Source: Ligilactobacillus animalis KCTC 3501 = DSM 20602
GTDB taxonomy: Bacteria; Bacillota; Bacilli; Lactobacillales; Lactobacillaceae
DNA: 64,000 nucleotides
Assembly: GCF_001434535.1 (NCBI RefSeq)
Contig: NZ_AYYW01000037.1
Coordinates: 30,036-94,035 of the forward strand
Direction of reading: 5' to 3'
Numbering within the stretch: the stretch's first letter is position 1; each line of letters starts with the position of its first letter. The translations under genes and the position numbers were made by a program. Positions 57,364 to 64,000 of the stretch are shown here, one piece after another. The notes under the pieces were generated by a model that was given only the letters and a program-made list of their open reading frames with translations, was not told the origin of the DNA and did no database searches.

Positions 57364-58512
57364 ATGAAATTTTCATTGACAGCCCGGGAAAAAAGTGAGC
57401 TCTTTGGTGAAGGGATAGTAACGGTCATCTTGTTATTGTTGCTCAACATGTCGATCTTTATGATCGTTAACCAGGAGATCTCGAATAACCCGGGTTTACA
57501 AAATGGGATCTTCCAGATCAAGATGTCGCTATTTTTAGGGCCGACTGATCTCCAGGTCTGGAGTTGGGGGGGCTTATTCACCTTGATGATCATTGCGGAT
57601 TGTGGTATCGTCTATTGGCGTTTGATGCGGCGCTACCGGCAGATGCAGTTGCGTCATGTTATCGCTGAGTTGCACTATATTGCTTCGGGACATTTTGATC
57701 ATCGGATACCATTCAAGCTAAGTGGTCAGATGCAAAGAGTCGTTGAAAGTGTCAATTCATTAGTTGATAGTACGATCAATGCTATGGAAGAAGAGCGCCT
57801 GATCGAACGTTCAAAAGCTGAGTTAGTGACCAATGTCAGTCACGACATCAGGACACCACTGACATCGATCATTGGCTATCTCGGCCTGATCGAAAATAAA
57901 CAATACAATAATGATGAAGAATTATTGCAATATACCCATACAGCTTTTTTGAAAGCCAATCAGATGAAATCCTTAGTCGATGACCTGTTTGAATATATTA
58001 AGGTCAGACAAGAAGGTGTAACGTTGAACATCGTACAGTTAGATATCGGTGCGATGTTAGAACAGGTGGCTGCTAGTTACGAACTGGAGGCCAACAAAAA
58101 AGGGATGGCGATCCATATCGATGTTCCAGCTGAACCATTGGTGATCGAAGCTGATGGTGAAAAATTAGCCCGGGTCTTCAACAATCTAGTGTCTAATGCT
58201 TTGAAATATGGAGCCGGTGGTAAGAATATCTATCTTAAAGCGATGCCGGTGAGTGAAAAAGAGCTCAAAGTAACGATCGCTAATGATGGTGAACCGATCC
58301 CGCAAAAATCATTAGAACAGGTCTTTGATCGGTTCTATCGGGCTGAAAGTTCGCGGTCACGTGAGACCGGGGGCTCAGGGCTGGGTTTGGCGATCGCGCA
58401 AGGTATCGTCGAAAGACACCATGGCTACATTTATGTAACTTCGGATGCCGAATTGACAGAGTTTATCATGCATTTTCCGATTAAGCATGCTGACAGTTTA
58501 GTGCGTCAGTAA
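57364..58512 (+). CDS. Sensor histidine kinase (VanS-like)
   Basis: 382 residues. Two membrane helices near residues 17-38 and 62-82 enclose a short external loop of about 25-30 residues, so sensing is probably in or near the membrane. A HAMP-like linker, then phospho-acceptor His160 in VTNVSHDIRTPLTSI, the N box (VFNNLVSNALKYG near 280), FDRFYRAESSRS and the G boxes (TGGSGLGLAIA). Partner of the upstream regulator. The gene for a D,D-carboxypeptidase lies 148 bases downstream, so cell-wall state or wall-active compounds are plausible signals. Confidence 0.92.
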   Translation: MKFSLTAREKSELFGEGIVTVILLLLLNMSIFMIVNQEISNNPGLQNGIFQIKMSLFLGPTDLQVWSWGGLFTLMIIADCGIVYWRLMRRYRQMQLRHVIAELHYIASGHFDHRIPFKLSGQMQRVVESVNSLVDSTINAMEEERLIERSKAELVTNVSHDIRTPLTSIIGYLGLIENKQYNNDEELLQYTHTAFLKANQMKSLVDDLFEYIKVRQEGVTLNIVQLDIGAMLEQVAASYELEANKKGMAIHIDVPAEPLVIEADGEKLARVFNNLVSNALKYGAGGKNIYLKAMPVSEKELKVTIANDGEPIPQKSLEQVFDRFYRAESSRSRETGGSGLGLAIAQGIVERHHGYIYVTSDAELTEFIMHFPIKHADSLVRQ

Positions 58513-58527
58513 CAAGATAATATATTG

Positions 58528-58565
58528 GACCAGTTTTGAGGTGTTTTGGGCTTCAAAGCTGGTTT
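58528..58565 (+). terminator. Weak stem-loop after the histidine kinase gene
   Basis: accagttttgagg and cttcaaagctggt pair over 11-12 bases, but only TTTAGT follows. It may reduce but not abolish read-through into dacA. Confidence 0.5.
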
Positions 58566-58660
58566 AGTATTGTCAGCTGAAAAAGACGTGTTTCTTATTG
58601 ATTAGTTTTGATATTTTGGGTATTCTTATAGATGAGATTAAGTGAGAGGAACTTAGAAAG

Positions 58661-59998
58661 ATGACATTTTTAAAATCTTTACAAAAAGTAGTCACAGCTC
58701 TAGCAGCGGCTGTGATCGTATTTTCCGTGATTAGTTTTAGCGGACTCGGAGTGGCAACTGGCAAAGCTGATACAGCCTTGCCAGCTGATACCGACAGTTC
58801 ATTACAAATCGACGCTAAAGCAGCGATCGCGGTCGATACTAATACAGGACAAATTTTATATGCCAAAAACGCTGACCAAGCTTTACCAGTGGCGTCCATG
58901 TCAAAATTGATGACCGCCTACATGGTATTGCAAGCGATCCATAATGGCAAACTCAAGTGGAATCAAAAAGTGACTCCCGGCAAGGCTGCGCAAGAAGTCA
59001 GCCAAGATACTACGCTTTCCAATGTTCCATTAAAGGAAGGTCATAGCTATACCGTGCGGGAATTATACCAAGCTACTTTGATCTATTCAGCTAATGGAGC
59101 TGCGATGGCTTTAGCTGACGCAGTTGGCGGGACGCAAAAGAACTTTATCGATCTAGCGCGTAAAGAAGCCAAGAAGATGGGCTTAAAAGATGTTGAACTT
59201 TACACGGCTAATGGTTTAGCTAACGGTGAAGTCAAGGATGGCAAATATCCTGGGGCTGCCGATGATGCGGAAAACAAATTCTCCGCTAAAGATATGGCGA
59301 TCTTGAGCCAACGTTTGATCAAGGACTATCCTGAAGTGTTGAAGACAACTAAGATCACTCGGATGAAATTCAACAACGGGACTGATCAAACTGAAATGGA
59401 AAACTGGAACTGGATGTTACCTGGTTTAGCTAAGGCTTATAGTGAACTACCAGTTGACGGTTTGAAAACAGGGACATCTGATTCAGCTGGTGCATGTTTT
59501 GCTGCGACAGTCAATAAAGACGGGCATCGTTTGATCACGATCGTCTTAGGAGCTAAACATGATAGCCAAGAGGACCTTTCACGTTTTGAAGAAACACAAA
59601 AATTAATGTCATATTGCTACAACAACTATACCTATACTTCTTTGGCTAAAGGGACGACCTTTAAAAAGACCAATGCTTTGCCGGTTTACCATGGTAAAGA
59701 CCTAGATGTTAAAGTTTCTTTGGCATCTAAGACCGATGTTTGGTTGAAGAGTGGCGTTTCTAAGGACCAATTAAGTGCAAAAGCTGTTGGCAACAAGAAA
59801 TTATACAAAAAAGATGGTCTACAAGCTCCTTTGAAGAAGGGCCAAAAGGTTGGTACTTTACAGATCAAAGCTAAAGATCAACCAATGTACTTCTTGGATG
59901 GAACAGACTACTTGAGTGCTGATGCGCAAACAACCACTGAAGTTAAGAAGGCTAATATCTTTGTGATCGGCTGGCGTGCGATCACGAGCTTATTCTAA
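58661..59998 (+). CDS. dacA: D-alanyl-D-alanine carboxypeptidase (DacA/PBP5 type)
   Basis: 445 residues. Removes the terminal D-Ala of peptidoglycan stem peptides. A signal peptide (VVTALAAAVIVFSVISFSG) is followed by the S11 peptidase domain with Ser79-x-x-Lys82 (SMSKLMTAY), Ser143-Ala-Asn (SANGAAMALAD) and Lys269-Thr-Gly (LKTGTSDSAG). A PBP5_C beta domain occupies about 320-415, and the last 20 residues (ANIFVIGWRAITSLF) form the amphipathic membrane anchor. ATG with gagagga ten bases upstream. It follows a two-component system that may control it. Confidence 0.95.
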   Translation: MTFLKSLQKVVTALAAAVIVFSVISFSGLGVATGKADTALPADTDSSLQIDAKAAIAVDTNTGQILYAKNADQALPVASMSKLMTAYMVLQAIHNGKLKWNQKVTPGKAAQEVSQDTTLSNVPLKEGHSYTVRELYQATLIYSANGAAMALADAVGGTQKNFIDLARKEAKKMGLKDVELYTANGLANGEVKDGKYPGAADDAENKFSAKDMAILSQRLIKDYPEVLKTTKITRMKFNNGTDQTEMENWNWMLPGLAKAYSELPVDGLKTGTSDSAGACFAATVNKDGHRLITIVLGAKHDSQEDLSRFEETQKLMSYCYNNYTYTSLAKGTTFKKTNALPVYHGKDLDVKVSLASKTDVWLKSGVSKDQLSAKAVGNKKLYKKDGLQAPLKKGQKVGTLQIKAKDQPMYFLDGTDYLSADAQTTTEVKKANIFVIGWRAITSLF

Positions 59999-60013
59999 AC
60001 TAGCGCCTATCCC

Positions 60014-60055
60014 AACGACTACTGCGGTCAAGTGATCGTAGTAGTCGTTTTTTTC
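60014..60055 (+). terminator. Terminator after dacA
   Basis: aacgactactgcg and cgtagtagtcgtt pair around gtcaagtgat, followed by TTTTTT. Confidence 0.92.
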
Positions 60056-60248
60056 GTACATTTTGAGATATGTGTCGCACTTTTGGAAAAATTTTTTAGA
60101 CATTTTAGGGCTCTTTACCTTATATAATGCGAATGATTGCGTTTGCATCTTAAAATGTAGCTAAATTGTTATAGTTTGTCTTTCGTGGACATTCAGTGTA
60201 TATTATTAGACAGCAATAAAATATTTTAGGTTAAGGAGTGAAATTATC

Positions 60249-63182
60249 TTGAAGACGATCAAGGCTGAATTTGAACATATCAAGAGTCAAAAGATGCTTT
60301 TAGCTGCAATTTTGGCTATTATGTTTATCCCATTCTTATACTCTGTGTTCTTCTTGAAATCTGTCTGGAATCCATACGGCGATGCTAAGTATTTGCCCGT
60401 AGCCGTAGTTAATGAAGACAGAGCGGTAAATTTCCGTGGTAAGAAACTCGATGTGGGTGATCAGTTAGTCAAGAATTTAAAGAAAAATGATGGTTTAGAC
60501 TGGCATTTTGTTTCTAAAAAAGATGCTGAATATGGTCTTAGCCACAAAGAATACTATATGGTAATTACGATCCCTAAGGACTTCTCCAAGAATGCAACAA
60601 CTGTTTTGGATAAGGATCCTAAGAAGATGGAATTGCAATATACGACCAATGACTCCCTCAACTATATCGGTAAAGTTATCAGTGAAGAAGGGGCTAAACA
60701 AGTTAACGCTCAGGTCAAAGAAACTGTTTCAACGTCATATGCAGATACAGTCTTTGGGGTGATCAAGCAAGTCGGTAAAGGCTTTAACACGGCAGCTAAG
60801 GGTTCAAAACAACTTAGCGATGGTTCAAAGACTTTATCCGATGGGATCAATACCTACACAGCTGGTGTTTCTCAAGTAAATGACGGTGTGATCAAGTTAC
60901 AAACAGGTGTGGTACCTTTGGGCCAAGGTGTTTTGAAGCTAGCTGATGGTTCAAATACGTTAGCTAACGGAATCAACACTTACACAGCTGGTGTTGACCA
61001 AGTAAACAACGGTGTTTTCCAATTGCAAAATGGTACCGGCGCTTTAGCTAGCGGTGTGGGCCAATTGGCTACTGGATCTAATACGTTGGCAAATGGTTTG
61101 GGCACATATACAAATGGTGTCGGTCAAGTCAATAATGGTGTCTTACAATTACAAAATGGTACTGGCGCTTTAGCTAACGGTGTAGGGCAATTAGCTACTG
61201 GTTCAACTACCTTGAATAATGGGTTGAACACTTATACTGCTGGGGTAGCTCAATTGAATGATGGTTTAACCCAGTTGCATAATAATTCAAAACTTCTTAG
61301 AGAAGGTGCTGGCAATCTAGCGGCTGGTAATAAAACATTAGCTGATACAATTAACAAACAAATTGATGTTATTATCAATCAATTGAACTCTAACGATACT
61401 AAGCAAGCGATCGAAGGTTTGAAGCAATTAAAACAACATGCGCCTGCGATCCAAAAACAATTGCAAGAATTGCAAAATACAATGAACGGTTTACCTACTC
61501 TATTAGGTGGGATCAATTCAAGTGCTGATAAGTTCAGTCAAGATCTGACAACGAATTTAGTCAGTGCAGGGAACAATATTTCTGGCTCAGCTAAAGAAGT
61601 TGGTGAAGTGCTTGCAGCTAATGAAAACAAGTTATCTACTGAAGATCAACAAAAATTAGCTGATGCGATCGCTAAGAACCAAGCAGCTGGTCAAAACATT
61701 CAAGCTGCTGGTGCTGCAGCTCAAACATTTAAAGATCAATTGACACAAGCACAAAATAGCTTGGCACCGATCTTGCAAAATGCGCAACAAATGCAAGATT
61801 ACATCAAACAAGTAAATGTATTACTGGATAAATTGAATACAGTGGATACTTCTAAATTGTCTAATCTTCAAGGATTAACGACTGATTTAGAAAAATTAAG
61901 AACAGGCGCTAACGAATTATCCGAGGGTTCTAATACATTGAGCACTAAAGTTACTGAGTACACATTAGGTGTCGATAAAGCCTATGCTGGTGCACAAACG
62001 TTGACTTCTAAGAATGGAGAACTAACATCAGGCGCAAACCAATTGGCTGGTGGTTTAGGCCAATTGAATGGTCAAGTGCCAACATTGACAGGTGGTATCA
62101 ACCAACTTGCTGCTGGTACAGGTCAACTTGTAGCTAACTCAGGTGCTTTAACATCAGGTGCAAACCAATTAGCCGGTGGTTTAGGCCAATTGAACGCACA
62201 AGTACCAACATTGACAGGTGGTATCAACCAACTTGCTGCTGGTACGAGCCAACTTGCTGCCAACTCGGCTGCTTTACGCAGTGGTGCAAGTCAATTAGCC
62301 GGTGGTTTAGGCCAAATGAATGCTCAAGTTCCTACTTTGACATCAGGTGTGAACCAATTAGCTAATGGTACCCAACAATTGAACGCTAACTCACCTAAGT
62401 TAGCTGATGGTGCTACGCAATTAGAACAAGGTAATAGTAAGTTAGCTAAAGCCTTGGCAGAAGGTTCAGAACAAGTAAACGATAATACGAAGAACTTGTC
62501 CTCTAAGACTTCAAACATGTTTGCTTCTCCAACCGAACTCAAGCATAAGAGTTACAGTTACGTACCAAACTATGGTTATGCTTTAGCTCCATACATGTTA
62601 TCAGTTGCATTGTATGTTGGTGCTTTGGTCTTCAACTTAGTTTACCCAGTACGTCGCTTATCCGATCCAGATGCTAGTGCAACTGAATGGTGGTTGAGCA
62701 AGATCTCAGTTGGTGCTCTTGTTGCTACTGGGACTTCAGTAGTTGAAGTTCTCTTGATGATGGCAGCTGGCTTACATCCAGATTATTTAGGGGCAACCTT
62801 GATCAATGCTTGGTTCTTTGCCCTTGCAAGTACTTTTATCGTGATGTTCTTAGCCGTCGCATTTGGCAATATCGGACGTTTCCTAGGGATCATCTTCTTG
62901 GTCATCCAGCTCGGTTCTTGTGGTGGGTCCTTCCCAATTCAAGTTACCCGTGCAATGGGCGGATTCTTCCAAATGGTAAATCCATTCTTGCCAATGACTT
63001 ACTCAGTTTACGGTTTCCGTGAATCCTTGACATCAGGTCTAGGTGCAAATCAAGTTTGGATCTCTGTTGGAGTTCAATTGATCTACATCATTGTCGCAGT
63101 TGCTTTGCTTTGGGTAGCAATGAATGCTGAACGTAGTAAAGTTACTTACGTTGATGTTGAAAATCAAAACTTAAACGACTAG
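60249..63182 (+). CDS. YhgE/Pip-family membrane protein (phage infection protein-like)
   Basis: 977 residues. An N-terminal helix (LLAAILAIMFIPFLYSVFF), then an extracellular region of about 750 residues and five C-terminal helices with an ABC-2-like arrangement (about 770-965). The outer region starts with the YhgE N-terminal domain (PVAVVNEDRAVNFRGKKLDVG). It contains two blocks of Gly-containing heptads of the type L-x-x-G-x-x-x that recur every 42 residues, around a coiled-coil segment (QKLADAIAKNQAAGQNI). Family members serve as phage receptors (Pip, YueB) or type VII secretion parts (EsaA); no type VII genes are visible here. TTG start with aaggag ten bases upstream. Confidence 0.88.
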   Translation: MKTIKAEFEHIKSQKMLLAAILAIMFIPFLYSVFFLKSVWNPYGDAKYLPVAVVNEDRAVNFRGKKLDVGDQLVKNLKKNDGLDWHFVSKKDAEYGLSHKEYYMVITIPKDFSKNATTVLDKDPKKMELQYTTNDSLNYIGKVISEEGAKQVNAQVKETVSTSYADTVFGVIKQVGKGFNTAAKGSKQLSDGSKTLSDGINTYTAGVSQVNDGVIKLQTGVVPLGQGVLKLADGSNTLANGINTYTAGVDQVNNGVFQLQNGTGALASGVGQLATGSNTLANGLGTYTNGVGQVNNGVLQLQNGTGALANGVGQLATGSTTLNNGLNTYTAGVAQLNDGLTQLHNNSKLLREGAGNLAAGNKTLADTINKQIDVIINQLNSNDTKQAIEGLKQLKQHAPAIQKQLQELQNTMNGLPTLLGGINSSADKFSQDLTTNLVSAGNNISGSAKEVGEVLAANENKLSTEDQQKLADAIAKNQAAGQNIQAAGAAAQTFKDQLTQAQNSLAPILQNAQQMQDYIKQVNVLLDKLNTVDTSKLSNLQGLTTDLEKLRTGANELSEGSNTLSTKVTEYTLGVDKAYAGAQTLTSKNGELTSGANQLAGGLGQLNGQVPTLTGGINQLAAGTGQLVANSGALTSGANQLAGGLGQLNAQVPTLTGGINQLAAGTSQLAANSAALRSGASQLAGGLGQMNAQVPTLTSGVNQLANGTQQLNANSPKLADGATQLEQGNSKLAKALAEGSEQVNDNTKNLSSKTSNMFASPTELKHKSYSYVPNYGYALAPYMLSVALYVGALVFNLVYPVRRLSDPDASATEWWLSKISVGALVATGTSVVEVLLMMAAGLHPDYLGATLINAWFFALASTFIVMFLAVAFGNIGRFLGIIFLVIQLGSCGGSFPIQVTRAMGGFFQMVNPFLPMTYSVYGFRESLTSGLGANQVWISVGVQLIYIIVAVALLWVAMNAERSKVTYVDVENQNLND
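60822..61325 (+). repeat. 126-bp repeats, first block in the YhgE/Pip gene
   Basis: Units begin at 60822, 60948, 61074 and 61200, exactly 126 bases (42 residues, six heptads) apart. Each starts with GS(N/K)TL and contains NTYTAGV and QVN(N/D)GV. The second and third units are the most alike. Confidence 0.9.
62025..62402 (+). repeat. 126-bp repeats, second block in the YhgE/Pip gene
   Basis: Units begin at 62025, 62151 and 62277, again 126 bases apart, with SGANQLAGGLGQLN, VPTLTGGINQLAAGT. Identity between the first two units is very high. The same period as the first block, with different sequence. Confidence 0.9.
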
Positions 63183-63311
63183 AGTGTGAGACAATGCGGT
63201 CAGCGCCGTATAAATAAGGAGGGGGTCACTATGATGCGTATTTTGCATCATAGTGACCCCCTCCTTATTTACTAGGCGTTGCATTGTCGAACACGTTTCG
63301 GCTATATAGCC
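63180..63311 (+). repeat. Dispersed hairpin element, copy 10 (complete, best example)
   Basis: Begins on the TAG stop of the YhgE gene: agagtgtgagacaatgcggtcagcgccgtat, then a perfect 26-base-pair core stem (63212-63237 with 63245-63270, loop of seven), then actaggcgttgcattgtcgaacacgtttcggctatatag. Outer pairs gacaatgc/gcattgtc and gcgcc/ggcg form around the core. Confidence 0.92.
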
Positions 63312-63382
63312 CAGATGCGTATTGTGCATCATGGCGGTTCTCTTATTACCTACTAGGAGTTATGCTGCCGAACATGTTTGTA
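63312..63382 (+). repeat. Dispersed hairpin element, copy 11 (right half only)
   Basis: Starts inside the core loop with gatgcgtattgtgcatcatgg, then cggttctcttattacctactaggagttatgctgccgaacatgttt. The left half is missing. It adjoins copy 10 in the same orientation. Confidence 0.85.
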
Positions 63383-64000
63383 TTATTGTTTTTCAAAGCC
63401 GACCATCAAGCCCCCGACTTCAGCGTAGTAGCTGCAAACACCACGTGTTGTAGTGACCGTTACCTCGCAAGCGGGATAAGTTTCCTTGATCTTTTGGGAA
63501 AGCGATTCAGCGCCAGTTTCATTGAAACAATGGGCAATGCAGGCTTTTTTACCGTTAAAACCTTGCGCTTGCATTTCTTTTAACAGTAGATTGATGGCTT
63601 TGATTTGCCCTCGAGCCTTACCGACAGGGGTGAGTTTTCCCTCGGTGTCAGTCCCGACGATGCGGAGTTTGAGCATATTGGAGATCTTAGCGGCTGCAGC
63701 ACTGATCCGGCCGTTGTTGACTAAATTGGTCAGTGATTCAAGCGAGAACAAAAGCCCTGTATGTTGTTGATAAGTTGTTAATTTGCTTTCGATCTCGCTA
63801 AATGGTGCTTCAGCTGCGAATAATTTAGCGGCGTATTCGACTAAAAGTTGCATCCGTGGTCCTGCTGATTGTGAATCTAAAATAAGGACTTGGGCATTAG
63901 GGTGCTCTTCTAAATATTGTTCGCGGGCCTGCACAGCCGCAGAATAGCTACCCGATAACGCACCGGTGATCGTGACGGCCACGATGATATCTGCTTCACT
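63383..64000 (-). CDS. DegV-family fatty-acid-binding protein (N-terminus beyond window)
   Basis: The last 206 residues of a protein usually about 280 long; the frame runs off the window end. DegV/FakB proteins bind a fatty acid and present it to the kinase FakA for use in phospholipids. Visible are ITGALSGSYSAAVQAR with the Ser-rich fatty-acid pocket, VLILDSQSAGPRMQLLVEYA, and SLTNLVNNGRISAAAAKISNMLKLR, a family signature. Which fatty acid it binds cannot be told. It converges on the YhgE gene, separated by hairpin copies 10 and 11. Confidence 0.9.
   Translation of the reverse strand, partial: SEADIIVAVTITGALSGSYSAAVQAREQYLEEHPNAQVLILDSQSAGPRMQLLVEYAAKLFAAEAPFSEIESKLTTYQQHTGLLFSLESLTNLVNNGRISAAAAKISNMLKLRIVGTDTEGKLTPVGKARGQIKAINLLLKEMQAQGFNGKKACIAHCFNETGAESLSQKIKETYPACEVTVTTTRGVCSYYAEVGGLMVGFEKQ

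Noticed and set aside
60822-62402. 126-bp repeats considered as CRISPR or satellite DNA
   Set aside because: They keep reading frame and heptad pattern; they are protein repeats.

Overview
The window reads as chromosome of a low-to-moderate GC Gram-positive bacterium of the family Lactobacillaceae, most likely an animal- or gut-associated Ligilactobacillus-type species (animalis/murinus/salivarius group). This rests on gene content: GH70 glucansucrase, bile salt hydrolase, PepX, Opp peptide uptake, KxYKxGKxW-like and LPxTG surface proteins, a short ProB and strong AGGAGG-type ribosome sites. The species name is an inference. I saw no rRNA, tRNA, CRISPR array, prophage or intact insertion sequence.

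Bases 1-20340 form a cell-surface region. Three consecutive same-strand genes encode secreted proteins sharing YYFD/WYLFD-type glucan-binding repeats: a 5'-truncated GH70 glucansucrase, a GH53 endo-galactanase broken by a frameshifting deletion, and a C39-like peptidase. The glucan made by the first could anchor the other two outside the cell. After a convergent membrane glycosyltransferase-like gene comes one 8.1-kb gene for a giant mucus-binding LPQTG adhesin. It carries three separate lesions: a one-base loss in an A run, a nonsense codon and a one-base gain in a G run.

Bases 20340-39400 mix housekeeping genes with gene debris. Intact genes include a MATE/VOC pair, ROK fructokinase, two FluC/CrcB subunits, bile salt hydrolase, PepX, an orphan Opp-type lipoprotein, a CPA2 antiporter, amino-acid permeases, a guanylate-kinase-like protein and a Fur-family regulator. 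The debris includes a decayed ureD, an ECF-type ATPase fragment (probably from nickel uptake) and a UreG-like GTPase lacking its Cys-Pro-His metal motif, which together look like the remains of a urease locus. At two places convergent genes were cut and joined tail to tail: gntR/mga-like at 25.35 kb and esterase/rpiR-like at 38.89 kb.

Bases 39400-64000 are mostly intact and compact: SteT-like permease, HflX, oppABCDF, a purine permease, a PTS EIIC plus DUF915-like hydrolase pair, proBA, a nitroreductase, a methyltransferase-like protein, a two-component system followed by a DacA-type carboxypeptidase, a large YhgE/Pip membrane protein with 42-residue repeats, and a DegV-family protein cut by the window end.

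The most unusual feature is a dispersed family of long intergenic hairpins, about ten copies in 40 kb. Conserved outer landmarks surround stems whose sequence differs between copies while pairing is kept. Several abut stop codons directly, three lie in an array at 39.07-39.41 kb, and most appear to act as terminators.
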